A DNA stretch of 6,920 bases, taken from NCBI GenBank assembly GCA_018333845.1, contig JAGXSK010000200.1, positions 1-6,920 on the forward strand, written 5' to 3'. The notes beneath the pieces were generated by a model. The model did no database searches. It was not told the DNA's origin and saw only the letters and a program-made list of their open reading frames with translations. Every line of letters starts with the position of its first letter. The first letter of the stretch is position 1. The translations under genes and the position numbers were made by a program. Origin of the DNA: Clostridia bacterium (GTDB taxonomy: Bacteria; Bacillota; DSM-16504; Desulfitibacterales; Desulfitibacteraceae). Shown one piece after another: positions 1 through 6,748 of this stretch.

Positions 1-290
1 AATAGTCTCACATGTCCTCCTCCAACCACCAGGAAGCCCATGGGTGACAGGGAAATTCCTCCACCACTTCCACCACCAAAGGGGAGATTTTCACTACCCT
101 TCTCATCATCCCCACCGCTGGCATATTCTCCACCACCAGCAGCAAATCCACATGTTAATTTTGAAATAGGTATAATTATGGTCCCATCAGGAGTCTCCAC
201 TGGATCTCCTACTACAGTGTTTACATCTACCATTTCCTTGATACTTTCCATTGCTGTTTTCATTAAAGCTTCAATAGGATGCTGCGACAA
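1..290 (-). CDS. ytfJ: GerW/YtfJ family spore protein, N-terminal 96 residues (3' end cut by window edge)
   Basis: The start is a TTG at 288-290, giving an opening SQHPIEALMKTAMESIKEMV that matches the family's usual N-terminus. A strong AAGGGGG site lies 8 bases upstream, and no ATG fits: the first internal ATG is at codon 10, inside the conserved helix. Visible features are the conserved segment VVGDPVETPDGTIIIPISK (about residues 26-44), the GFAAGG motif (48-53), a Gly-rich linker (about 52-78) and a start of the distal strand, SPMGFLVVGGGHVRL (82-96). The rest lies outside the window. In Bacillus subtilis the family member GerW is a spore protein needed for proper germination; its biochemical activity is not clearly known. 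The gene begins 5 bases after the DUF2953 stop, so it is probably translationally coupled to it, and the same ytfI-ytfJ pairing is known in Bacillus. Family assignment is firm; a role in this organism's germination is inference. Confidence 0.9.
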   Translation of the reverse strand, partial: MSQHPIEALMKTAMESIKEMVDVNTVVGDPVETPDGTIIIPISKLTCGFAAGGGEYASGGDDEKGSENLPFGGGSGGGISLSPMGFLVVGGGHVRL

Positions 291-295
291 GCGTT

Positions 296-979
296 TTACC
301 CCCTTTGGGCAAAAAGTGATTTTATAAAAATAATCAAGATTTTACATCCTGCCGTAATAATATGGCCTAATCTAAAGGTAAATATACAGTCAAAAACAAC
401 CTGGAATTCCTTTTTATTAAAGATTGGATTAACCTCATAAACAGGCTTATGAAAATTCACCTGAACATTATTCTGCAAGTGTATATAAAACATGCTTTTA
501 GCTGCCCAGATGCCCCCTGTTGATAAGGCAGTTAAGACAGGGTCTCCAAATCCAAAACTAGTCTTCCAAACAAGTCTCTGGCAGACTATTTCTTTGAAAA
601 ATTTATTATTTACTTTAAATATACGTTTAAATAATTTAAGTAGAATACTAGCTCGATAAAAGGGAGAAATCTCTATTAATTTTTTTAAATTAAACCATGG
701 CTTTTCAACAGAAATTTTGGTCTTATGTATTGAGTGACCACTTGTACCTTCTGTTTCAGCTTGCAATAGAAAATAAGGCAAAAGTCCATTAAGATGGATT
801 TTAAACAAGGCAATTTCCACTTGAAAAGTATATATTCCAGGTATGATGCAGATCTTTATATAAAAATCTTCATTTATACCATTCTTTTTTAAATATACCC
901 CGAATTTGATGGGTAAAATAAAAATAATGGCGGAGAAAACAAATAGTAATAAAAAAACTTCCATTAATGCCCAATTCAT
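296..979 (-). CDS. ytfI: DUF2953 membrane-anchored protein (YtfI-like), 227 aa
   Basis: This is a protein of unknown biochemical function. It has one clear N-terminal hydrophobic segment (about residues 6-24) followed by a largely basic body, and a second hydrophobic stretch near the C-terminus (about 205-222). The signature that places it in DUF2953 is the W-K-T-x-x-G-x-G-D block with GGIWAAKSMF (about 138-164), followed by NPIFNKKEFQVVFDCIFTFRLGHI (about 184-207). The ATG at 977-979 is chosen because GAGGTGG stands 6 bases upstream and the transmembrane segment then starts right after the N-terminus. An in-frame GTG 15 codons earlier (1022-1024) has no visible ribosome binding site. The gene sits between scpB (68 bases upstream) and ytfJ (5 bases downstream). 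The ytfI-ytfJ linkage suggests a role around sporulation, but that is inference. The symbol is by analogy to B. subtilis. Confidence 0.82.
   Translation of the reverse strand: MNWALMEVFLLLFVFSAIIFILPIKFGVYLKKNGINEDFYIKICIIPGIYTFQVEIALFKIHLNGLLPYFLLQAETEGTSGHSIHKTKISVEKPWFNLKKLIEISPFYRASILLKLFKRIFKVNNKFFKEIVCQRLVWKTSFGFGDPVLTALSTGGIWAAKSMFYIHLQNNVQVNFHKPVYEVNPIFNKKEFQVVFDCIFTFRLGHIITAGCKILIIFIKSLFAQRG
299..305 (-). promoter_or_regulatory. Ribosome binding site that sets the TTG start of ytfJ
   Basis: AAGGGGG on the minus strand, 8 bases before the TTG at 288-290. It lies within the last codons of the upstream DUF2953 gene, just before that gene's stop (296-298), so a ribosome terminating there sits beside the start site. 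Confidence 0.8.
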
Positions 980-985
980 GAAATA

Positions 986-992
986 CCACCTC
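986..992 (-). promoter_or_regulatory. Ribosome binding site deciding the DUF2953 start
   Basis: GAGGTGG on the minus strand, 6 bases before the ATG at 977-979. It favours the 227-residue form over a 242-residue form starting at GTG 1024. Confidence 0.75.
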
Positions 993-1047
993 GAAAAGGC
1001 TGCATTTCTACTTTTTCCCACCACTTAAAAATATATGCGTCTTGGCT

Positions 1048-1584
1048 TTAAGTTTTTTGGACTTCCCAAAGACCGTCTATCTGGGGCAATTGGCTTAAGT
1101 CACTAAGCCCCAAGTAGCATAGGAACTTTTTTGTAACTCCGTATAAGATAGGCCTGCCTGGAGCATCTTTTCTGCCAATTTCTTCTATTAAGCCCCTTTC
1201 AAGCAGAGTGGCCAGCACACTATCTGCTTTTACTCCCCTGATAGTCTCAATTTCTGCCTTGGTTACTGGATGTTTATAGGCAATAATCGCCAGGGTTTCA
1301 AGGGCGGCCTGGGACAAGGGGTTGATCTGTGGTTTATAGAGTTTTTCCACATAGGTTACATATTCTGGCCTCGTTATTATCCTGTATCCTCCTCCAACCT
1401 CTTCAATTAATAAACCTTTATGGGGAGCTGTGTATTCCTCTTGAATTTCTTTTAAAAGCTCTTCTACAGCATCTTCATCCATCTCAGTTATTTGAGCCAA
1501 CCTCCCTATTGTAAGAGGTTCTGTTGCAACAAATAGCAGTGATTCTAAAATACCCTTGCTTTCATCTTTAAAGAAAAGGACCAT
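1048..1584 (-). CDS. scpB: Segregation and condensation protein B
   Basis: ScpB is a cytoplasmic, dimeric winged-helix (kleisin-associated, kite-type) subunit that joins ScpA and SMC in the bacterial condensin complex for chromosome compaction and segregation. The 178-residue length is normal for the family. Visible hallmarks are the N-terminal GILESLLFVATEPLT (11-25), the linker LLIEEVGGGYRIITRPEY (58-75), the highly conserved LSQAALETLAIIAYKHPVTK (90-109), EIETIRGVKADSVLATLLERGLI (111-133), and GRKDAPGRPILYGVT (137-151). The start ATG at 1582-1584 has AAGGGA about 9 bases upstream. The gene begins 20 bases after the scpA stop, as expected for an scpA-scpB transcription unit whose products are needed together. 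Nothing is missing or unusual in the protein. Confidence 0.97.
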   Translation of the reverse strand: MVLFFKDESKGILESLLFVATEPLTIGRLAQITEMDEDAVEELLKEIQEEYTAPHKGLLIEEVGGGYRIITRPEYVTYVEKLYKPQINPLSQAALETLAIIAYKHPVTKAEIETIRGVKADSVLATLLERGLIEEIGRKDAPGRPILYGVTKKFLCYLGLSDLSQLPQIDGLWEVQKT

Positions 1585-1604
1585 TTAAAACATTCCCTTG
1601 TTTT

Positions 1605-2327
1605 TTAATTTTTCAGGATTGTAATTTGCCCAAAAACATCCTCCTGTATAACCCTGACCTTTTGCTGCTTTGAAAGCTCAAGTAAAGCCAAAAAAGTAAC
1701 GATTATTTCTAAAACAGTAGGGCAAGAAACGAACAATTCTCTAAAAAGCAGTCGTTTCCTGCTTTTTATGGCTGCCAATATAACATTCATCTGGTTTTTA
1801 ATAAAGTACTGTTTTTTTTGAATCATGTGAGCCTTTTCAGGCTCTGACTTTTTAAGGAGGTTTTCCAATGCTCCTAAAAGCTCATTCATACCTAAACCAA
1901 AGACAGGCATATCCGGGAAAAGCACACTAATAAAATACTCCTTGTCAATGGGCCTTGCAATCTTTAATCGCTGCTGTCTTTCAATACCCTTGAGAATCTG
2001 GGCTGCCTCCTTGACTTTTTTATATGAAAGCAAATGCTGAACTAGGGCGCTTCTTGGATCATCTTCTTCCGCTTCCTCATGGATTATTTCCTTTTTAGGC
2101 TTGGGCAGAAGCATTTTCGCTTTAATAGCCAGCAGGGTAGCTGCCATTACCAGAAAGTCACAGGCAAAGTCAAGATTAAGCTCATCCAAATTCTCTATAT
2201 GTGACAGATACTGATCAGTAATAACTGATATTGGTATATCATAAATATTTAATTCCTGCTTTTCAATGAGATGGAGCAGCAAGTCTAATGGCCCTTGAAA
2301 GCACTCTAGATTTACCTTATAGTCCAT
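1605..2327 (-). CDS. scpA: Segregation and condensation protein A (bacterial kleisin)
   Basis: ScpA is the kleisin of the SMC-ScpAB condensin: its N-terminal domain contacts the SMC neck, its C-terminal winged helix binds the opposite SMC head, and its middle binds an ScpB dimer. At 240 residues it has the usual length. The N-terminus shows VNLECFQGPLDLLLHLIEKQELNIYDIPI (5-33), then the conserved helix DFLVMAATLLAIKAKMLLPKP (57-77). An acidic linker (EEAEEDD, 84-90) and a middle region follow, with a C-terminal winged-helix segment around TFLALLELSKQQKVRVIQEDVFGQI (211-235). The ATG at 2325-2327 follows AAAGGTGAT with a 4-base gap. The gene is 44 bases after trpS and 20 bases before scpB, with all three on the same strand. 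The identification is firm. Confidence 0.97.
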   Translation of the reverse strand: MDYKVNLECFQGPLDLLLHLIEKQELNIYDIPISVITDQYLSHIENLDELNLDFACDFLVMAATLLAIKAKMLLPKPKKEIIHEEAEEDDPRSALVQHLLSYKKVKEAAQILKGIERQQRLKIARPIDKEYFISVLFPDMPVFGLGMNELLGALENLLKKSEPEKAHMIQKKQYFIKNQMNVILAAIKSRKRLLFRELFVSCPTVLEIIVTFLALLELSKQQKVRVIQEDVFGQITILKN

Positions 2328-2371
2328 TTATATCACCTTTAAACTATGCAGATTAGATCAAGGCCTAATTT

Positions 2372-3358
2372 TTAGAGATGCATAGCTTTTCTAACCTCTT
2401 GTAGTGTGGCTTCAGCCCTTGCCTCAGCTCTTTTTTTGCCATTTTGCAGGATCTCTGTAATTAATTCAGGTCTATGTGCATAATAGTCCCTTTTGTCCCT
2501 GTATGGAGCTAGTGCAACTTCCATTTGTTGAGTTAGTTTTTTCTTGCAAGCAACACAACCAATGGTTCCCTGTTTGCAACTCTCTTGAATGTCTGCCACT
2601 TCATCTGGAGTGTATATTCCATGAAAAGTATATACAACACAAATGTCTGGGTTGCCAGGATCAGTTTTATGGATCCTGCTGGGATCTGTAACCATCTGCC
2701 TAACCTTTTGTTGTAATGCATCTTTGGGTTCATTAATTGCTATATAATTGTTGTAGCTCTTGCTCATTTTACGCTTGTCCAGTCCAGGAAGAAGTGAAAC
2801 CTTTGCCAGGACCGCCTTGGGCTCGGGAAAAATCTCATTTTTGTACAGATAATTAAAACGCCTTGCTATCTCACGACAAAATTCCAAATGGGGAAGCTGG
2901 TCCTCACCTACTGGAACAGTATCTGCTTTGTAAACTAGAATATCTGCAGCCTGCAGCAAGGGATAGCCCAAAAATCCATAGGTGGCAATATCCTTGCCTT
3001 CTTTGCTCAGCTGCTGTACCTGGTCTTTGTATGTAGGGCACCTTTCTAGCCATGATAGGGGAGTTATCATGGAAAAGAGCAAATGCAGCTCAGCGTGCTG
3101 TTTAACATGACTTTGAACAAAAATACAGCTTTTTTCAGGATCTATTCCCACACTTAACCAATCAAGGGCCATTTCATGAATATTGTCTGGTATGCTCTCT
3201 GTTTCATTAAAGCTTGTAGTAAGGGCGTGCCAATCAACTATTGTAAAAAAACATTCATATTCCTCCTGGAACCTTGCCCAGTTTTCCAATACACTTAAAT
3301 GCCCTATATGCAGGCTGCCAGTTGGTCTCATACCACTTAAAATTCTTCCCTTAAACAT
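2372..3358 (-). CDS. trpS: Tryptophanyl-tRNA synthetase, probable [4Fe-4S] type
   Basis: The product charges tRNA-Trp with tryptophan using ATP in the cytoplasm. It is a class Ic synthetase of 328 residues, the usual bacterial length. The HIGH signature is SLHIGH (15-20), preceded by SGMRPTG (8-14); the KMSKS loop is at 197-201; GEDQ (151-154) and the Trp-site region FLGYPLLQAADILVYKAD (129-146) are intact. In the C-terminal anticodon-binding half there are four cysteines, C240, C261, C268 and C271, spaced C-x20-C-x6-C-x2-C. This resembles the motif (reported as C-x22-C-x6-C-x2-C) that binds a [4Fe-4S] cluster in the Thermotoga maritima enzyme, so a cluster is inferred here. The ATG at 3356-3358 follows AAGGAG by 9 bases. 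The 53-base gap upstream leaves no room for a T-box leader, so control probably comes from the operon promoter. Synthetase identity is certain; the cluster is not proved. Confidence 0.97.
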   Translation of the reverse strand: MFKGRILSGMRPTGSLHIGHLSVLENWARFQEEYECFFTIVDWHALTTSFNETESIPDNIHEMALDWLSVGIDPEKSCIFVQSHVKQHAELHLLFSMITPLSWLERCPTYKDQVQQLSKEGKDIATYGFLGYPLLQAADILVYKADTVPVGEDQLPHLEFCREIARRFNYLYKNEIFPEPKAVLAKVSLLPGLDKRKMSKSYNNYIAINEPKDALQQKVRQMVTDPSRIHKTDPGNPDICVVYTFHGIYTPDEVADIQESCKQGTIGCVACKKKLTQQMEVALAPYRDKRDYYAHRPELITEILQNGKKRAEARAEATLQEVRKAMHL

Positions 3359-3411
3359 ATGAATCTTCTCCTTTTATTAAGATACAAAACATGGCCAGCA
3401 AAAGTAGTGAC

Positions 3412-4047
3412 TTAAAATACTCCAAAGGAAGTAAATCGAACAATAAAATCAATTATGAATAGTATTGCAGGTCTTATAACAGGGCCAATAAATCCAAATA
3501 ATAATAGTACTAGCAGGATAATAGGCCCATAAGCCTCTAAAGTATGAAATATTGTCAGGTTTCTTTTAGGAATTACGCCCATAAGCACTTTAGAACCATC
3601 AAGGGGTGGCAGGGGTATCATGTTAAATACTGCCAGCATAACATTAAACCATATTAAATAACTAAAAAATAAACCAAAGGTCACTCCTACCCCAGGAACT
3701 GTTACAGAACCAAAAAGGTTGTAGCCTATCCCAGCACAAAATGCAATGAGCAAATTCATTGCAGGTCCTGCCAGCCCTACAATCATCATTCCCTTTTCCC
3801 TATCAATTTTAAAATGAAAGGGATTAACCTGAACTGGCTTTGCCCAACCAAAGCCAATTAGAATTAACATTAATGATCCCATAATATCCAGGTGCTTAAG
3901 AGGGTTAAGGGTTAATCTGCCCTGGGTTTGTGGAGTAGGATCACCTAATATGTAAGCCACCTTTCCATGGGCATATTCATGCAAAGTAATTGCTATTAAA
4001 ATTGCTGGTATGCCAAGCAGAAAGCCTTCAAGTGACTGAAAAAACAT
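3412..4047 (-). CDS. Site-2 protease (M50) family intramembrane metalloprotease
   Basis: This is a polytopic membrane protein of 211 residues with the zinc-protease signature HEYAH (23-27), in which H23 and H27 would bind zinc and E24 would be the catalytic base, inside the first membrane segment. The third zinc ligand is expected at D150 in NMIPLPPLDGSK (142-153), a variant of the NPxPPLDG motif. Other membrane segments are likely at about 55-68, 88-112, 122-145 and 173-203. It has neither a PDZ nor a CBS domain, so it belongs to the short, minimal S2P group common in Firmicutes and is distinct from RseP and SpoIVFB. Substrates are unknown. The ATG at 4045-4047 starts only 3 bases after the stop of the upstream gene, whose last codons contain its site GGGAGGG (4056-4062), so translation is probably coupled. 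Family assignment is firm; its biological role is not known from the sequence. Confidence 0.92.
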   Translation of the reverse strand: MFFQSLEGFLLGIPAILIAITLHEYAHGKVAYILGDPTPQTQGRLTLNPLKHLDIMGSLMLILIGFGWAKPVQVNPFHFKIDREKGMMIVGLAGPAMNLLIAFCAGIGYNLFGSVTVPGVGVTFGLFFSYLIWFNVMLAVFNMIPLPPLDGSKVLMGVIPKRNLTIFHTLEAYGPIILLVLLLFGFIGPVIRPAILFIIDFIVRFTSFGVF

Positions 4048-4050
4048 AAT

Positions 4051-6645
4051 TTAATCCCTCCCATTTGAAGTAAGAGATTCACGCACCCACCTTTTTGCAT
4101 CATTTTTATCCCTAAATTCCCCATCTAAATACGCTTCTTCTAGTTTAGTAAGAAGCAATTTATAAATAGGGCCTGGTTTTATACCCATTTCCTTTAAATC
4201 TAAACCCTGGATGGGGATGATAAGGTTTTTGCGTTGTTTTAGATAGTTTATCATCATATTATTATAACAGGTAGGCTCCACAGTAGCCATAAAAAGAATG
4301 GCGTTAAAGGAAGTGTTCTTGAAAATTTTATGTAAAAATCCAGGGGTAATCTTCGGGCCACTAGTTACCTTATCCCATTTATCCTTACAGTATTCTATGT
4401 CTTTAATGACCTTTCTGTCAAAATTGTTTAGTGCATATTTATTTAATCTGTCTATCCATTCATCTGTATTATATAGAATAATCGCCAGATAACAAATCCA
4501 GGCAATGTCTTCATCAAGACTCTTCCCTAGTTTCTTGTAGTTTTTGTCCAGATTTGCCATTTGGGAAAGTTTAGCTTGGTTAATATCAAAACCAAATAGG
4601 TGGTACCAGATGCGTAGATAGTTTAATCTCCTTATGGAATTAACCACATTGGTCTCTCTGAAAAGGATCTTTAGTTCATTGGCAATTCTAGGATTTGATA
4701 CAGATTCAATGAGTTCTACCGAGTTTTGTGCAAGCTCCAGGGTTTGGGAATCCATGGCAAAACCAAACCTCTGTTCAAAACGTACAGCCCTGAGAATTCT
4801 AGTTGGATCCTCAACAAAACTCAAATTATAGAGTATACGAATTTTCCCCTGTTGTAAATCCCTGTAGCCATGAAAATAGTCAATTAAAACTCCATAGTTT
4901 AAATTGCTAAGTTTAATGGCCATGGCATTGATGGTAAAATCCCTTCTATATAAATCCTCTTTGAGGCTTGACCTTTCCACAGTTGGAAGAGCTGCAGGAT
5001 AGTCATAGTATTCTCTTCTTGCAGTAGCCAGGTCTATGTTCACTCCATTTTCTAATTTCCACTTGGCAGTGCCAAACTTTTTGTGGCTTGTGACCCTGCC
5101 TCCCCACTTTTTAGCAAGAAACTCTGCAAATTCAATTGCATCACCATCTACAACTATGTCTATATCATCACTGGGATAGCCAAGCAAAAGATCTCTTACT
5201 ATACCTCCTACCATATAAACCTTGTATCCATAAATATCAGCTGCAGCTGCAATGTCCTTTATCACTTTTAAAAGCTTGGGAGGAACATTATCCTCCAGGA
5301 GCTCTTGAACATTCTTTTCAATGGGTACAGGTAAAACAGTGCTAACTTCATTGCCCTTAATATTTTCGCCATGTAAATAGTTTAATACATCAGTCCTAGA
5401 AACAATCCCTATGAGCTTTCCATCCTCTATAACAGGAAGCCTTCCCACATCATGGTCAATCATTGTACGTTGAATTTCTTCCATTGAGGTTTCTCTTGAT
5501 ATTGTAATAACATTTTTACTCATGAAACCCTTAACAGGAGCATGCCCTAGCCCATGGTGAGCCGCTTTATCCACATCCCGTCTGGATATTATCCCTATTA
5601 CCTCACCATCTTTAATAACAGGCAGACCAGTATGACCATATCTGAGCATAATCTTTACAGCTTCCTCGATCTTTGTTCCAGGTGAAACTGTTTTTACAGG
5701 GCTGCTCATAATGTCTTTAGCATATATGGAGGGTTTTAGGGTTTTTGTTATAAGGCTTTTTATTGTCTCCAGTATCTCTAGATAATTTCCATTTTTAATG
5801 GAAGCAGAGGCAGCTTTAGAGTGCCCACCACCCCCAAACTGGGCAACTATTGTCTGAATGTCAATCATGTCAGTATTTGATCTGCCAATTATAAAAACCT
5901 TGTTGGCCATTTCCACAATCAGGAAAAGGGCATGTACACCTGTTACCTCTAAAATTTTACTGGCCAATAGAGACAGGCCACCCTGGAAGTTTTTTTGCCT
6001 ATGCCAGGCAATAAGTATGTCTAATCCCTTTAGGTTGAATTCTGTACTATTTATCATTAAAGAGTTAAAGAGACTCTGTTGTTCACCTAATAAGGGTCTT
6101 TCAGAAAATCTAGAGACAATTCCCAGATTTGCTCCCTTTTCTAGCAAATAGGCTGCAGCATGTAAGTCCCTAGAGCTGGTGTTTGCATAACAGAAGGACC
6201 CTGTGTCAGTGTAGAGACCAAGTGCCATGATTGTAGCCTCGAAGGCAGATATGCTTATATTGTTTTTTTGTAATTGTTCAATTAATAGGGTTGCTGTTGC
6301 GCCAACGCTGTCAATATTTTTAAAAACTATCCTATCACTACTCCCGCTAGAAGATTGATGATGGTCATAGATAATTAATTTAGCCTCTTTAAGATAATCT
6401 TTAAAATAGCCCACCCTGTCAAGACCACCAGTATCTACTATAATAACCTCCTCTACCCTATGCCAGTCTATTTGCTGGGGGGTAAATAGCTGCATACTAT
6501 CTTTATATAAAGCAAGAAATTGCTGTACTGAAAGACTTACTCTTTCAGGCAGTACCTTTTTTGCCTTAGGATATATTCTCCCGGCAGCCACCATGGAAGC
6601 AAGACCATCAAAATCTAGATTTAAATGAGATATAATTACCTGCAC
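4051..6645 (-). CDS. DHH/DHHA1 phosphoesterase - CBS pair - tRNA nucleotidyltransferase (CCA-, CC- or A-adding) fusion, 864 aa
   Basis: Three modules can be read in order. Residues 1-300 form a DHH/DHHA1 phosphoesterase: H7, D11 and D13 in HLNLDFDGLASM, D71 in IIVDTGG, D94-H95-H96, D147 in GLYTDTGSF, and the DHHA1 loop FGGGGHSKAA (270-279), so all expected metal ligands are present. Residues about 305-428 are a CBS pair with SRRDV (354-358) and SRTDV (416-420). Residues about 455-864 are a class II tRNA nucleotidyltransferase: GGIVRD (480-485), the metal-binding DDID (493-496), RRDFTINAMA (567-576) and the nucleotide-templating motif EDPTR (612-616), followed by a helical tRNA-binding tail. 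The last module adds nucleotides to the tRNA 3' end; whether CC, A or CCA cannot be told from sequence. The DHH module may hydrolyse short RNA or a cyclic dinucleotide, as NrnA-type relatives do (inference). The start is GTG 6643-6645 with AGGGGG 7 bases before it. Proteins with this layout are known in other bacteria, including Clostridia, so the fusion is real and not an assembly error. Confidence 0.93.
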   Translation of the reverse strand: MQVIISHLNLDFDGLASMVAAGRIYPKAKKVLPERVSLSVQQFLALYKDSMQLFTPQQIDWHRVEEVIIVDTGGLDRVGYFKDYLKEAKLIIYDHHQSSSGSSDRIVFKNIDSVGATATLLIEQLQKNNISISAFEATIMALGLYTDTGSFCYANTSSRDLHAAAYLLEKGANLGIVSRFSERPLLGEQQSLFNSLMINSTEFNLKGLDILIAWHRQKNFQGGLSLLASKILEVTGVHALFLIVEMANKVFIIGRSNTDMIDIQTIVAQFGGGGHSKAASASIKNGNYLEILETIKSLITKTLKPSIYAKDIMSSPVKTVSPGTKIEEAVKIMLRYGHTGLPVIKDGEVIGIISRRDVDKAAHHGLGHAPVKGFMSKNVITISRETSMEEIQRTMIDHDVGRLPVIEDGKLIGIVSRTDVLNYLHGENIKGNEVSTVLPVPIEKNVQELLEDNVPPKLLKVIKDIAAAADIYGYKVYMVGGIVRDLLLGYPSDDIDIVVDGDAIEFAEFLAKKWGGRVTSHKKFGTAKWKLENGVNIDLATARREYYDYPAALPTVERSSLKEDLYRRDFTINAMAIKLSNLNYGVLIDYFHGYRDLQQGKIRILYNLSFVEDPTRILRAVRFEQRFGFAMDSQTLELAQNSVELIESVSNPRIANELKILFRETNVVNSIRRLNYLRIWYHLFGFDINQAKLSQMANLDKNYKKLGKSLDEDIAWICYLAIILYNTDEWIDRLNKYALNNFDRKVIKDIEYCKDKWDKVTSGPKITPGFLHKIFKNTSFNAILFMATVEPTCYNNMMINYLKQRKNLIIPIQGLDLKEMGIKPGPIYKLLLTKLEEAYLDGEFRDKNDAKRWVRESLTSNGRD

Positions 6646-6652
6646 GGTAAGT

Positions 6653-6658
6653 CCCCCT
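6653..6658 (-). promoter_or_regulatory. Ribosome binding site for the GTG start of the DHH-CBS-nucleotidyltransferase gene
   Basis: AGGGGG on the minus strand, 7 bases before the GTG at 6643-6645. The protein then begins QVIISHLNLDFDG, which places the first DHH metal-binding motif at the usual distance from the N-terminus, so the GTG start is well supported. Confidence 0.75.
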
Positions 6659-6684
6659 GAGTAAGAAAAGTATTTTATAAAGAC

Positions 6685-6714
6685 ATTATTAGTATAATTA
6701 AATTTACCAGTAAA
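6685..6714 (-). promoter_or_regulatory. Candidate sigma-A promoter of the operon
   Basis: The only sizeable gap in front of the operon is AT-rich. On the minus strand TTTACT (6709-6714) and AATAAT (6685-6690) are separated by 18 bases. An alternative -10, TATACT (6691-6696), is a better hexamer but is only 12 bases from TTTACT. It lies between the lysA terminator and the first ribosome binding site, where a promoter is expected. The exact hexamers are uncertain. Confidence 0.35.
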
Positions 6715-6748
6715 TACTATACTCTTTGTAAAAGATAGAGGTTAAGAA

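Noticed and set aside
57..140. CCACCA-rich stretch resembling a short tandem repeat
   Set aside because: It encodes the Gly-rich linker of the GerW/YtfJ protein (GGT/GGA codons) and is not a regular repeat unit.
40..327. Plus-strand open frame with a Pro/Ser-rich product
   Set aside because: It is antisense to ytfJ; the proline runs are the reverse complement of the glycine-rich linker codons.
980..1024. Longer DUF2953 protein from GTG 1024
   Set aside because: No ribosome binding site precedes the GTG, whereas GAGGTGG lies 6 bases before the ATG at 977-979.
2328..2371. Small inverted repeat ATTAG/CTAAT between trpS and scpA as a terminator
   Set aside because: The stem is only 5 AT-rich pairs and has no T-run after it, so it is unlikely to stop transcription.
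3359..3411. Possible T-box leader ahead of trpS
   Set aside because: The gap is 53 bases, shows no T-box core sequence and no terminator hairpin, and is too short for the leader.
5858..6151. Plus-strand 97-residue open frame
   Set aside because: It is fully antisense to the conserved DHH/DHHA1 coding region, has no family-like features, and lacks a convincing ribosome binding site.
4051..6645. Fusion as an assembly or frameshift artefact
   Set aside because: The frame is continuous over 864 codons, each module is complete, and this domain order is known in other bacteria.
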